A stretch of DNA of 64,000 nucleotides from Campylobacteraceae bacterium. GTDB taxonomy: Bacteria > Campylobacterota > Campylobacteria > Campylobacterales > Arcobacteraceae. The translations under genes and the position numbers were made by a program. Positions 52,745 through 62,527 of this stretch are shown piece after piece (the first letter of the stretch is position 1; each line of letters starts with the position of its first letter). The notes beneath the pieces are model-generated. The model made no database searches. It had not been told where the DNA came from and worked only from the letters and a program-made list of their open reading frames with translations. The stretch is from assembly GCA_013215945.1 (NCBI GenBank), contig JABSOM010000002.1, positions 1 through 64,000 of the forward strand. The letters are read 5' to 3'.

Positions 52745-53491
52745 ATGGATAAAAAATATATTACGAAATCAGAGCTTTCAAAGATTGTAGGCACGTCTGC
52801 ACCATACATTACGAAGCTAGAAGCTAAGGATGTATTTATAGATTGTATTGAAGATAACAAACTTCTTCGCTTTGAAACAATAGAAGCTTATTTAAATAAT
52901 ATAGATTTTACACGTGATTCACAAAGAGAAGCCAATGCAAATAAAAGAGATACCCAAAAACAATACATCACAAAAAAAGATTTGGCCTTGGCTTTTGGTG
53001 TATCTGCTCCTAGAATTTCTGCCTTAGATAAAAATGGAATATTTAAACATTGTTACGATGGCAAAAAACTTTATAGGTTGGCTGCATTAAAATCTTATGT
53101 TGATAAATTAACTAAAACAAAAGCTCCGGAAGAAGAAATAGAAAATACAAATAATGAATCATTTGAATCTCAAACTGTAGAAGATATAAGGAAATTTTAT
53201 CAGGGCTTAATTACACTTGCTAAAACTCCTTTACAAAAAGCAAGTATTTCAAAAGAAGAAGATATTAAAATTGAAAAGTTTTTAAAGAACCAGGAGTTAG
53301 AAAAAAACTTAGTTGATATTAATGTTGTAAAAATTGAAGCTTTTGAATTAGCACGAAAAATAAGAGATAGTTTTTCATCATTACCAGATAGATTATCTGC
53401 ACAGCTGCTAAATCAAAATAAAACAAAAATACATGAGTTATTAACAATAGAAATAAATTATATATTAAAGGCTTTGGCAGATGATGAATAA
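52745..53491 (+). CDS. Terminase small subunit, Nu1-like, with two helix-turn-helix repeats
   Basis: A 248-residue protein. Two homologous DNA-binding segments occur at residues about 3-55 and 75-125 (YITKSELSKIVGTSAPYITKL and YITKKDLALAFGVSAPRISA), each with a wing. Classical Nu1 has one. The C-terminal 90 residues are helical and probably bind the large subunit. Its stop overlaps the GpA gene by 11 bp. It would recognise the repeats upstream. Confidence 0.8.
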   Translation: MDKKYITKSELSKIVGTSAPYITKLEAKDVFIDCIEDNKLLRFETIEAYLNNIDFTRDSQREANANKRDTQKQYITKKDLALAFGVSAPRISALDKNGIFKHCYDGKKLYRLAALKSYVDKLTKTKAPEEEIENTNNESFESQTVEDIRKFYQGLITLAKTPLQKASISKEEDIKIEKFLKNQELEKNLVDINVVKIEAFELARKIRDSFSSLPDRLSAQLLNQNKTKIHELLTIEINYILKALADDE

Positions 53492-55376
53492 CATTGGAGT
53501 GTATAAAAACTCTTTTTTAAATGGTTTATTGCCTGATCCTTTATTTAAAATATCTAAGTGGGCAGATGAAAGAAGACAGCTTCCAAAAAAATCAAGTTCT
53601 GAACCAGGACAATGGAGAACAAGTCGTTTCCCTTTTGTAAGAGAAATTATGGATGTATTAGGACCTCAAAATCCGATACAACAAGTGAAAGTTAAAAAAG
53701 GTACTCAAATTGGTGGTACTGAAATAGGAAACAACTTTTTAATGTGTTATATGGACATTTATCCTTGCCCTATGATGTTAGTTATGCCAACAGAAGGACT
53801 AATGAAGAAACACAGAATATTCAAGCTGGTACCAAGCTTAGAGCTAATGCCTAATATTGCAAACAAAATAAAAAGAGGTAAAACCAAAGATGATATTGGA
53901 ACTGCAGATAGCATGGAATTCCCTGGTGGAATGTTGGTATTTGGTTGGTCTAATTCAACTGCACAAGGTAGGTCTTTGAGTTTTAAAGTTTTAGATTTAG
54001 ATGATATTGATGGTTTCCCTCATGATCTAAACGGGGAGGGAAGTGCAATATCTGTTTTCAAAAAAAGAACAGATGCTTTTCCAAATAGAAAAATATATTT
54101 AAACTCAACACCTACTGTAAAAGGTAGAAGTAATATTGAAATTGAATATGACGAAAGTGACCAACGAGAATATCATGTGGTGTGTCCTTCTTGTAAAGGA
54201 CTATTTTATTTTACTAAAGATACTTTTATTTTTGAATATGATCAGGAAACTTATAGATTAACAAACGATGTAAAAGCGTGTTGTCATAAGTGTGGAACAT
54301 TAATTGAAGAACATCATAAAACATGGATGATGGACGAAAAAAACGGTGCAAAATGGATAGCAACAAATGAAGGCCATCCTCATGCAGGTTTTAATATTCC
54401 TTCTTATTATTCTCCAATGCTTACATGGAATGAAATATTCACAGAGTTTTTAGAAGCAAAAAAGAAAATGAACCAGGGCAATGTTACTTTGATGAAAACA
54501 TGGACCAATACAAGGGATGCAAATGTCTGGGAAGAAAACTATGAAAAAGTAGATACTCATAAATTTGATACAAGATGTGAACTTTATACAAGTGAAGTAC
54601 CTGAAGGAGTACTTGTAATAACAGCAGGTATTGATACACAAGATAACAGGCTTGAAGTTGAAATTGTAGGTTGGGGAAAATATGGAGAGAGTTGGTCTAT
54701 TGATTATTTGGTATTGGATGGTGATCCTAAATATCCAAATGTATGGGAAAAACTGGATATGCATTTACTTGATAGAACATACAAACATGAAAGTGGAATT
54801 GATTTAAAAGTTATGGCTGCTTGTATTGATACAGGAGGACATAGAACTAAATACGTTTATGCCTATTGTAAAAAAAGATTTGAACTAAATATTTTTGCAA
54901 TCAAAGGAGATAAAGGAATTAATACTCCTACGATAAAAGGTAATGCAACACGAAATAATACTGGGAAAATACCTTTATTTTCTGTTGGAGTAAATACTAC
55001 AAAAGACGTTTTACACACAAATTTAATGACAGAAGATGCAGGTGCAGGATATATGCACTTTCCAAAAAGAGAAAAAAGCGATAAGAAATTTATTTATGAT
55101 TCAAAATACTTTAAACAACTAACTGCCGAAAAACGTGGTGATGATGGAAGATGGGTGAAATTTAGAACGAGAAATGAAGGAGTTGATTGCAGAGTTTATT
55201 CAATGGCTGCACTTGAACTTATAGAAATGATGTATTACCCACAAGGAATGGATTGGGATGTTTTAGAAGATGAATTTCATGAAAAAATTGAGAATGAATT
55301 AAATGCAATTACAAATGAGGAAGAGGAAAATGAAGAAAGACCACAGAACTATAATGATTGGAGGGATAATTACTAA
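53481..55376 (+). CDS. Terminase large subunit, GpA family
   Basis: A 631-residue DNA-packaging motor. The N-terminal ATPase has the Walker-like region QVKVKKGTQIGGTEIGN and a Walker-B-like VLDLDDIDGF, then motif III LNSTPT. A zinc-binding pair of CxxC motifs (CPSCKG, CHKCGT) follows near residues 240-270, and the nuclease domain occupies the second half (ITAGIDTQDNRLEVEI). This is the lambda GpA branch. It pulls DNA into the procapsid and cuts at the packaging site. Confidence 0.93.
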   Translation: MMNNIGVYKNSFLNGLLPDPLFKISKWADERRQLPKKSSSEPGQWRTSRFPFVREIMDVLGPQNPIQQVKVKKGTQIGGTEIGNNFLMCYMDIYPCPMMLVMPTEGLMKKHRIFKLVPSLELMPNIANKIKRGKTKDDIGTADSMEFPGGMLVFGWSNSTAQGRSLSFKVLDLDDIDGFPHDLNGEGSAISVFKKRTDAFPNRKIYLNSTPTVKGRSNIEIEYDESDQREYHVVCPSCKGLFYFTKDTFIFEYDQETYRLTNDVKACCHKCGTLIEEHHKTWMMDEKNGAKWIATNEGHPHAGFNIPSYYSPMLTWNEIFTEFLEAKKKMNQGNVTLMKTWTNTRDANVWEENYEKVDTHKFDTRCELYTSEVPEGVLVITAGIDTQDNRLEVEIVGWGKYGESWSIDYLVLDGDPKYPNVWEKLDMHLLDRTYKHESGIDLKVMAACIDTGGHRTKYVYAYCKKRFELNIFAIKGDKGINTPTIKGNATRNNTGKIPLFSVGVNTTKDVLHTNLMTEDAGAGYMHFPKREKSDKKFIYDSKYFKQLTAEKRGDDGRWVKFRTRNEGVDCRVYSMAALELIEMMYYPQGMDWDVLEDEFHEKIENELNAITNEEEENEERPQNYNDWRDNY

Positions 55377-55606
55377 TGAGTGTTAATAATTTAATAAATT
55401 CAAAGAAATCTTTTTGGGATAAAAGAGAGAACCTAAAAAATAAACCATCCCTAAGCCATAGAAGCTTAGAAGTGATTTCTTTTCTTATGGAAAGAGATAG
55501 TGTTGCGCTTGGAATAGCCATTGAGAGGGTTATGAGTACTGATGGTTTATACGATGAAATACTAGATGAACTTAGTGAAGATTTTGATGACATAAAAAAA
55601 GGATAA
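55376..55606 (+). CDS. Hypothetical late protein (76 aa)
   Basis: A 76-residue acidic, helical protein; the start overlaps the GpA stop by one base (TAATG). The segment LSHRSLEVISFLMERDSVAL is amphipathic. It is the last plus-strand gene before the reverse-strand TPR gene. No family recognised. Confidence 0.58.
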   Translation: MSVNNLINSKKSFWDKRENLKNKPSLSHRSLEVISFLMERDSVALGIAIERVMSTDGLYDEILDELSEDFDDIKKG

Positions 55607-55615
55607 ACTTTATTT

Positions 55616-57298
55616 CTACTTTAAAAGTTCATCTAATTTTTCTTTATATTGATTTTTCGGTTCAATTTCTATTGCAATTTTAATTGATTTAATTGCTTCA
55701 GAATAGTTGTCTAAATAAGCATATGAAAGCCCCAATTTAAAAAAGGAATCGTGATTGGTGGGGTCAATTTCAATAGCCTTTTTAAATGCAGAAATAGCAT
55801 CATCATAATTTTCCAACTTACAGTAAACACTTGCCATATTCAAAAATGCATTCTCATTATTTGGATTAACTTCAGTAGCTTTTTTTAAGAAATCTATAGC
55901 TTTATTGTATTGTTTCATCATAGAATAGTTAAATCCTATAATAGCAAGAACCAAGCCATTCATAGGGTTGATTTCTATTGCCTTGAGATATGCCTTATTG
56001 GCTTCACTATACTCTTTAAGCTCAACATAATCACTACCCATATTATAAAAAGTGGCTTCATGCTTAGGATTAATTTCAATAGATTTTCTGTATTGCAAAA
56101 TAGCTTCATTATATTTTCCAGTTTTACTATAGATAACTCCTAGATTATAAAAAGTGTTGTAGTTATTCGGGTTTATTTTTATAGCTTTTTTGTGCTCAAT
56201 AATCGCTTCTTCATATTTCTTATGTATTTCGTACACAACTCCTATATTAGAAAATGCACGGTCATTGTTTGGATTAATTTCTATAGCCTTTTTATAAGAG
56301 TCCAGCGCTTCATCATATCTTTTAAGATTATGATAGGCAAATCCCATATGAACAAATGTATCATCATTATTAGGTTTTATTTTTATAGACCTTTTAAACG
56401 CAACAATTGATTCCTCATATCTTCCTAATTTCCCATAAGTAACTCCAATATTAGTGAATAAATTTGCATTATTTACGCTTAGTAGTATAGCTTTTTCATA
56501 AAACTTAATGGAATTAAGGTAATCAGCTTTTGCACTATATTCCATTGCTTTAAAAAAGTAATCATCAAAAGTTTTCAATTGTGATTCGTCAATATTTTCA
56601 TTAATTATTTTAACAATATTTTTATCCGTGTCTGTTTGTTTATCTTGATTTTTTTCAACTATAACTTTAAAAATTTCTTTAAATGAGTCAATTTCCTTTT
56701 TTGCATAATTTGTCGTTGACTTAATTTTTTCTAGAGATTCTGTCGCTTCTTTTAGCTTATTATTTAACGATTCAATTGTCAACTTAGATTCAGTCTCAAA
56801 TTCTGTTTTTACTTTATCTACACTTTTAACTTTCTCATTTAATTCATAAATCTTTAATTCAGCTTTTTTTTGAATAGATTCATTAACTTTTTCTCCAATC
56901 CATTTTCTTGTGAAAAAAAGCCCAGTAACACTTATTAAAACTGTAGAGATTAATATAAATAAACTAAATGCTGTAAGTGCATTTGACATAAAATTGCTTG
57001 TCTGTGTAGCTATCGTTTTATAGCCATCTATATGAGAATTTATATCTGTTTGAATAAGTTTTATCTTATGGTTATAAAGTACTGTATCTTTAACAAGTTT
57101 CTTTTCATATTCAAATAATTTTTCTTCTTTTTCTTCTATTCTTTTTAATTTATATTCCAAAAGTGGATTATTCTGATTTTTTTTTAATTCTTGAATCTCT
57201 TTATTCATTTGCAATATTTGATTTGTGACATTTGTTTCTTTAGCGTATGAAAAAGAGAATATTAAAAGTGTAAGTAATAGTATGTTTTTAATCATCAA
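55616..57298 (-). CDS. Membrane-anchored TPR protein, reverse-strand cargo gene
   Basis: A 560-residue protein: signal peptide (residues 1-18), a coiled coil, a membrane helix (about 105-130), another coiled coil, then about nine tetratricopeptide repeats (from about residue 245) of the type YEEAIIEHKKAIKINPNN. The membrane topology puts the repeats in the cytosol. It breaks the late operon in the opposite orientation, with its own terminator/promoter surroundings, so it is a moron-like cargo gene. TPRs bind proteins; partner and purpose are unknown. It could act in lysogens. Confidence 0.83.
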   Translation of the reverse strand: MMIKNILLLTLLIFSFSYAKETNVTNQILQMNKEIQELKKNQNNPLLEYKLKRIEEKEEKLFEYEKKLVKDTVLYNHKIKLIQTDINSHIDGYKTIATQTSNFMSNALTAFSLFILISTVLISVTGLFFTRKWIGEKVNESIQKKAELKIYELNEKVKSVDKVKTEFETESKLTIESLNNKLKEATESLEKIKSTTNYAKKEIDSFKEIFKVIVEKNQDKQTDTDKNIVKIINENIDESQLKTFDDYFFKAMEYSAKADYLNSIKFYEKAILLSVNNANLFTNIGVTYGKLGRYEESIVAFKRSIKIKPNNDDTFVHMGFAYHNLKRYDEALDSYKKAIEINPNNDRAFSNIGVVYEIHKKYEEAIIEHKKAIKINPNNYNTFYNLGVIYSKTGKYNEAILQYRKSIEINPKHEATFYNMGSDYVELKEYSEANKAYLKAIEINPMNGLVLAIIGFNYSMMKQYNKAIDFLKKATEVNPNNENAFLNMASVYCKLENYDDAISAFKKAIEIDPTNHDSFFKLGLSYAYLDNYSEAIKSIKIAIEIEPKNQYKEKLDELLK

Positions 57299-57369
57299 AG
57301 GCCTTGTTTTAGTTTGGAAAATTCTATCATAATCATTATTTTTTTATCCTTATCATAATTTTTAAAAAA

Positions 57370-57400
57370 AAGGTAGGGTAAGAAATCCTACCCTACTTTT
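57370..57400. terminator. Bidirectional stem-loop upstream of the TPR gene
   Basis: GTAGGGTA (57373-57380) pairs with TACCCTAC (57389-57396) around an 8-nt loop, flanked by A-run and T-run, so it would stop transcripts on either strand. It separates the cargo gene from the head genes. Confidence 0.78.
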
Positions 57401-57452
57401 TTATTTTCTATTCTGTCAAAATTCACTTTTAAAATATACTAAAAGGAATAAC

Positions 57453-57695
57453 ATGGCAGGTGCAACTTTAACTTTAGGTCAAGAACTAGCAGAAGTTAAC
57501 GCTGCAATATCTGCTGTGTATAGAAGAAAAGAATATACTACTTCAAATAATATTACTTATAAATCAGAAGATTTAAGAGAATTAAGAGCATCAAGAAGAG
57601 AACTTTTAGAAAATATTAATACTTTTGGTTCTAATTATATAATGGGTCAAGAAACTGAACCTTCTGGTGATACTTCTTTTGTGAGTTTTTCTTAA
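57453..57695 (+). CDS. Head-tail joining protein, gpW-like
   Basis: An 80-residue protein similar to lambda gpW: GQELAEVNAAISAVYRRKEY and LRELRASRRELLENI. gpW closes the head-tail connector before tail attachment. A promoter-like TATACT (about 57434) precedes it after the terminator. It overlaps the portal gene by one base. Confidence 0.87.
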   Translation: MAGATLTLGQELAEVNAAISAVYRRKEYTTSNNITYKSEDLRELRASRRELLENINTFGSNYIMGQETEPSGDTSFVSFS

Positions 57696-59146
57696 TGAAT
57701 TTAATCCCAAAAATAATTGCAACTACTGCAAACATTGTAACAGGTGGTGCTATTAGTGCTGAAATTGAAAGAGCTTATTATGAAGGTGCAAAAACTTCTC
57801 GCTTAAATAGAGACTTCAATCTAAGTAATAATCATTTTGAACTTCTTGCAGGAAGTGATAGAAATCAATTAAAAGCAAGAGCAAGATGGTTAGCTGCTAA
57901 TAATCCAATTACAAAATCAATAGATAAATCTATAGTCAAAAATTCAATCGGTACAGGTATTAGACTTCAATCAAGAGTAAAAGAAGGTGATATTAATAAT
58001 TCTAAAATTTTTAATAGCCAAGTTGAAAATTTATGGGATCAGTTTATCAAAAAAGAAAATTTTGATATTACTGGTTTAAGTGGAATATATGATTTTCAAA
58101 AACTAGCATTGAAACATAAAATGACTGATGGTGAAATACTTATTAATAAAGTTTATACAAAAGATAAACACTTTCCTTTAAAATTCCAATTGGTGGAAAC
58201 TGACCAGTTTGATGAAATAAAAGTCAAAAACAATAACAATACAATTTTTACTGGTGTTGAAGTTGATAACAATGGAAAGCCAGTTTCCTATTGGTTAAAG
58301 TCTTCTGTAAATTCATACTCTTCAAATCCTTACGATGCTAACAATATTATTCATTACTACGAAAGAGAAAGAGCAACGCAATATCGTGGAATTACTGATT
58401 ATGCACAAACAATTAATAATTTAAAAGACTTTGCAGCTTATAACGATAGTGAAATAGTAAAAAATAGAATTTTAGCTGCATTTGGCCTTTTTATTAAATC
58501 AGGTAATTCTTCGGGTTCTATGTATGGAGATAAAAAAACCGGTTTAAAACATGGTAGTTCTGACCCAATAAAAGAGATTACATCTGGAATGATTAAATAT
58601 CTAAAGCCTGGGGAAGAAGTACAAACAGTGCAATCAAATCAACTTGGAAATTCCTATTCTTCATTTATTACAAACACTATTCGTTTAATAGCAGCAGGGA
58701 GAGATATATCTTATGAATTAGCGTTTAGAGATTATTCCCAAGTGAATTTTTCAAGTGCACGTGCTTCTATCATTCAAGACAATAAACGTTTTGATGATGA
58801 ACAAACTTCTCTTTGTAGAAATGTACTTGATGTGATGTTTGGAGACTTTATGGATTCACAAGTTTTAAATGGAAACCTAAAAGCACCAAAGGATTATTTC
58901 TCAAACAGAAGTAAATATGTGAAACCTCTTTGGATAATGCCTAAGCGTGAGTGGGTTGACCCTTTAAAAGATACTAAAGCAATTGAGAAAGAAATTGAAT
59001 TAGGAATTAATACACGAACAAAAGCAGCAGCTGCAAGAGGGCAAAACTTTGAAGACAATATTGACCAACAAATAGCAGAAGAAGTGATGATAAAAGAGAA
59101 AAGAGAAAAAGCAAACTTATCTGAATTAGAAAGCGAGGGGAAATAA
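57695..59146 (+). CDS. Phage portal protein, lambda family
   Basis: A 483-residue portal of the lambda gpB type, forming the ring at the head vertex through which DNA passes. Typical phrases: LKARARWLAANNPITKSIDKSI near residue 60 and VNFSSARASIIQDNKRFDDEQ around 350. It overlaps the capsid gene by one base. The terminal 30 residues are Glu- and Lys-rich. Confidence 0.92.
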   Translation: MNLIPKIIATTANIVTGGAISAEIERAYYEGAKTSRLNRDFNLSNNHFELLAGSDRNQLKARARWLAANNPITKSIDKSIVKNSIGTGIRLQSRVKEGDINNSKIFNSQVENLWDQFIKKENFDITGLSGIYDFQKLALKHKMTDGEILINKVYTKDKHFPLKFQLVETDQFDEIKVKNNNNTIFTGVEVDNNGKPVSYWLKSSVNSYSSNPYDANNIIHYYERERATQYRGITDYAQTINNLKDFAAYNDSEIVKNRILAAFGLFIKSGNSSGSMYGDKKTGLKHGSSDPIKEITSGMIKYLKPGEEVQTVQSNQLGNSYSSFITNTIRLIAAGRDISYELAFRDYSQVNFSSARASIIQDNKRFDDEQTSLCRNVLDVMFGDFMDSQVLNGNLKAPKDYFSNRSKYVKPLWIMPKREWVDPLKDTKAIEKEIELGINTRTKAAAARGQNFEDNIDQQIAEEVMIKEKREKANLSELESEGK

Positions 59147-61068
59147 TGGATAAAAAATTCATAGCGTTACAGCGAGAATTAGAAAATAAAACTATTGAAA
59201 GAAAACTTGCAGTTAAGCCTTCTTCCATAGATGAAGGAACTAGGTCAATTAAATTTGTTCTGATTTCAAAAGATAATGCAGGGAAAAGATTTGATTGGGA
59301 ACGTGGTGTTTATATTGAAGAATTAGATGTAAATGGAGCAAATTATGAAAGACTTAGAACATTTTTCAAAGATCATGACCGTAGTGTTGATTCCGCCATA
59401 GGTGGTTGGAATGATGTAGGTGTTGAGTCTGGAGAACTTGTTGGACGTGTTGTTTTCGGTACAGATGAAGAGAGTGAAAAAGTCTTTAGAAAATACGTTG
59501 ACAAAGTATTAACAGATTGTTCTGTTACTTATATAAGAAATAAAGTTCTTATAGAAGAAAGAGAAGGAGAACCGGACTTAGTAACAGTTATAGATTACGA
59601 AATTTTAGAATGTAGTGCTGTAGGTGTTGGTTTTGATAAAGGTGCAAAAGTTAGAAATAAAAATAAAAATGGAGAAGATTCAATGAATGAAAAATTACAA
59701 AAAGAGCTAGAAGTACTTAGAAAAGCAGTTGATACGTTAAATGACTCTGAAAAAGCAAGAATGAAAGTTCTATCTGACTTAGAAGATACAGAAAAAAACA
59801 GAACAATTGATACTTCAAAAGTTCAAGAGGCTTCTGCTGCAGGAATTCAAATAGAAAGAGAAAGAACAACTTCTATTTCTGATTTAGTTGTAGGTGGACA
59901 AATTACATCTGAGAGAGCAAATGCATTTCTTAAAGATGGAACATCTATTGAACAAGTAAGAAAGCTTGTGTTAGATGAAAAAATTGTTGGTTCTGCTCCT
60001 GTTAATCATTCCCGAAGTGCTACAAAAACAGAAATGATTAGAGGAATTGAAAATTCAATTTTAATTAGATGTGGTGTTTCTATTAGTAGCCAAAATGAAG
60101 ATACTGAAAGCTTTAGAGGTGCTTCATTGTTAGATATGGCAAGAGCATTAACAAATTATCAAGGTTATGACAATCTTGATTTAGCAAAAAGAGCTATGAG
60201 TTCTTCTGATTTTTCTATGTTACTTGGAAATGTTGCAAACAGAATTTTAGCTTCAGGTTTTGAGGAAGAAGAAGGAACATTTTCACTATGGACCCAAGCT
60301 GTTGAGTTACCTGACTTTAGAATAAGAAATGAAATTTCTTTAAAAAGCCAAGGTGGAAGACTTCAAAAAGTCAAAGAAAAAAGTGAAAAGAAAAAAATTG
60401 AGTTTAGTGAAGATGGAACTGGATGGGCCTTAGAATCTTATGGTGCTGAGTTTACTTTAACACGTGAAATGATTATTAATGATGACTTAGGTGTTTTTGA
60501 AGGTATTGTTGCTGAATTTGGGAAAATGGCAAAACGTACATCAAATGGTCTTGTTTATGATTTATTACAAAATAAAGGTGATTTTTCAGATTATAAAATG
60601 TCTGATGGAAAAGTGATCTTTCATACTTCACACAATAATCTTGCCTCAACTGGTGCAAAACTTGGAAGTGAAACATTAAGTGCTGCAAGAGTGCTTATGA
60701 GAAGACAAAAAGATGGAGATAAACAATTAAATATTGTTCCAAAATATTTATTAGTTGCATCGGAAGAAGAAAGAATTGCATTGCAATTATTAACAAGTGA
60801 AGCAGATGTTGGTTCAAGTAACTCAGGCATAACAAATCCTCATAAAAATAATTCTACATTGATTGTTGAAAATGAGCTTTCTGCAAATGCATGGTATTTA
60901 GCAGCAAAAAGCAACACAATCAAAGTTGGTTATTTAGCAGGTACAAATAAACAACCAATAGTTGAACAAAAACGTTCTGATATTGATGGTATTGAGTTTA
61001 AATGTGTGTTTGATTTTGGTGTAGTTGTAACAGATTACAAAGGTCTATATAAAAATGCAGGAGTGTAA
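59146..61068 (+). CDS. Fused prohead protease and major capsid protein
   Basis: A 640-residue fusion. Residues about 15-175 resemble the HK97-type prohead serine protease: the His in FKDHDRS, the Ser in TDCSVTYI and the acidic residue in EILECSAVGVG. A charged helical linker (about 185-245) that could act as a scaffold follows, then a capsid-like domain to the end (from about residue 290). The protease would cut itself from the capsid protein during head maturation. This fused form is known in some phages of this group. Confidence 0.87.
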   Translation: MDKKFIALQRELENKTIERKLAVKPSSIDEGTRSIKFVLISKDNAGKRFDWERGVYIEELDVNGANYERLRTFFKDHDRSVDSAIGGWNDVGVESGELVGRVVFGTDEESEKVFRKYVDKVLTDCSVTYIRNKVLIEEREGEPDLVTVIDYEILECSAVGVGFDKGAKVRNKNKNGEDSMNEKLQKELEVLRKAVDTLNDSEKARMKVLSDLEDTEKNRTIDTSKVQEASAAGIQIERERTTSISDLVVGGQITSERANAFLKDGTSIEQVRKLVLDEKIVGSAPVNHSRSATKTEMIRGIENSILIRCGVSISSQNEDTESFRGASLLDMARALTNYQGYDNLDLAKRAMSSSDFSMLLGNVANRILASGFEEEEGTFSLWTQAVELPDFRIRNEISLKSQGGRLQKVKEKSEKKKIEFSEDGTGWALESYGAEFTLTREMIINDDLGVFEGIVAEFGKMAKRTSNGLVYDLLQNKGDFSDYKMSDGKVIFHTSHNNLASTGAKLGSETLSAARVLMRRQKDGDKQLNIVPKYLLVASEEERIALQLLTSEADVGSSNSGITNPHKNNSTLIVENELSANAWYLAAKSNTIKVGYLAGTNKQPIVEQKRSDIDGIEFKCVFDFGVVVTDYKGLYKNAGV

Positions 61069-61070
61069 AA

Positions 61071-61412
61071 ATGTCCATTATTAAAGAAGCACTAGAAATT
61101 CAAGATGGTCGAGTAATTGACTATACGTTATCAGGTTCAGTAAATGTAGGGGATGTAATTCCCTTAGGTTCTTCAATGATTGGAATTGCAGTTATCTCTG
61201 GACTAGCAGGTGAAGTTATTTCTGTTGATACAGAGAAAGTTTGGCAAGTTACTGCAAAAACTTCTGAAGCTATTGCAGTTGGAGATATTCTTTATTTCGA
61301 TGTTACAAATAGAGAGTTGACAAAAACATCAACAGGAAATGTAAAAGCAGGTAAAGCTATGACTTCTAAAAGTGCAGTAGCAGGAACTATCAATATTAAA
61401 ATTAACATTTAA
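61071..61412 (+). CDS. DUF2190 capsid decoration-like protein
   Basis: A 113-residue protein of the DUF2190 family: VNVGDVIPLGSSMIGIAV, ISVDTEKVWQVTAKTSEAIAVGD and a late GKAMTSKSAVAGTINIKIN. These beta-rich proteins sit next to capsid genes and are thought to stabilise the shell, like lambda gpD. It starts 2 bp after the capsid gene. Confidence 0.86.
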   Translation: MSIIKEALEIQDGRVIDYTLSGSVNVGDVIPLGSSMIGIAVISGLAGEVISVDTEKVWQVTAKTSEAIAVGDILYFDVTNRELTKTSTGNVKAGKAMTSKSAVAGTINIKINI

Positions 61413-61423
61413 AAGGTATTCGT

Positions 61424-61789
61424 ATGTTTGTAAAAATGAATAGATCAGGAAATTTCAGAGGCTCTAAGTATTCAAAAGATGAAATTATTGAAGTGGGTGA
61501 AGATTTAGGTAATAGAATTATTTCAAATGGTCAAGGTTCTAAATCTTCAGAAGCAGAATTTAAAAAAGCTATTGAAGATGCTAAAGAAAAAGATAAAAAA
61601 GAATCAAATAAAACATATTCTGAAATGAATATGGATGAGTTAAAAGCTGTTGATTATGATTCTTTAAACAGAGCTCCTTTAGAAGAGTTTGCTCTTGCAA
61701 TTGGAATTTCTAATGATGCTGCAAAAGATGCAAAAAAGAAAGATGATTTAATTGCATTAATTGAAACATCATTAAAAGAAGAAAAATAA
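61424..61789 (+). CDS. Hypothetical head-region protein with C-terminal SAP/LEM-like helices
   Basis: A 121-residue protein: a beta-rich N-terminus (MFVKMNRSGNFRGSKYSKDE), a Glu/Lys-rich linker, and two helices at residues 80-118 (EEFALAIGISNDAAKDAKKK and ALIETSL) resembling HeH/LEM-type DNA-binding ends of phage head proteins. It lies where lambda has gpFI. Function uncertain. Confidence 0.6.
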   Translation: MFVKMNRSGNFRGSKYSKDEIIEVGEDLGNRIISNGQGSKSSEAEFKKAIEDAKEKDKKESNKTYSEMNMDELKAVDYDSLNRAPLEEFALAIGISNDAAKDAKKKDDLIALIETSLKEEK

Positions 61790-61790
61790 A

Positions 61791-62108
61791 ATGACTTTCC
61801 AAGAGCAAATGGAGGAGGATTTAAAAGTTTGTTTCAATGAAAATGAATTTGCACTTCCTGCTGTTCATACTCTTGGAAATATAGAAGAACCGTTTAATGT
61901 TTTATTTGATGCGGAAGTAGAAGTAATTTTTAATCACGATCAGTATGAAGGTGTTGCTTCAATGGTTCCAATGATTACTGTTCAAATGATTCATTCATTA
62001 AATATTACGAATGAATCAAACTTTCTTATTGATGGCATTAATTATGAAGTCGTATATAAAGAACCAGGTAATGAAATTATGAAAATCTATTTAGGGATTA
62101 TCCAATGA
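61791..62108 (+). CDS. Head-tail joining protein, FII-like
   Basis: A 105-residue protein like lambda gpFII: LGNIEEPFNVLFDAEVEVIF, a central loop and NFLIDGINYEVVYKEPGN near the end. It would link head and tail. It overlaps the next gene by 4 bp. Confidence 0.7.
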   Translation: MTFQEQMEEDLKVCFNENEFALPAVHTLGNIEEPFNVLFDAEVEVIFNHDQYEGVASMVPMITVQMIHSLNITNESNFLIDGINYEVVYKEPGNEIMKIYLGIIQ

Positions 62109-62527
62109 TTAGACAAAATTTAGTAGATGCAATTTTAGCAAAAATGAAATTGATTACAAAAGCTAATGGGTTTCGTTCTGATTGTGGACTTAATTGTTTT
62201 GAATGGTATGAAAAAAAGTTAGAGCATAAACAATTTCCTGCGATGATTATTAGGGATCCCGAATCTCCATCTTATGAAGAATCAGGAGTCTTTTACCATA
62301 GTTTAAAAATCGAAATAGATATTGCTGTTATAGGAAAAGATTCTGTTTTTAATAACAGAGAAATTATAAGTGACATTTTAAAATCATTTAAAGAGTTTAA
62401 AGATGAATCTAACCGTGAGTGTAAATATGGTGGGAGTGAAACTTTAATTGAACAAAAAGACTTTATGTATGGTGGTACTAGATTAGTATTTACAGTTGAA
62501 TATGAATCACCTCCTTGGGAACAATAA
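62105..62527 (+). CDS. Tail completion/terminator-like protein
   Basis: A 140-residue protein in the position of tail terminator proteins. It opens MIRQNLVDAILAKM, and has HSLKIEIDIAVIGKDS, the strand-rich middle common to gpU/R-type proteins. The stop overlaps the next ATG (TAATG). The family call rests partly on gene order. Confidence 0.6.
   Translation: MIRQNLVDAILAKMKLITKANGFRSDCGLNCFEWYEKKLEHKQFPAMIIRDPESPSYEESGVFYHSLKIEIDIAVIGKDSVFNNREIISDILKSFKEFKDESNRECKYGGSETLIEQKDFMYGGTRLVFTVEYESPPWEQ

Noticed and set aside
62515-62526. TTG start for the baseplate V gene
   Set aside because: ATG 62527 overlaps the previous stop as TAATG, which is the pattern of the neighbouring late genes, and the extra four residues have no family match.
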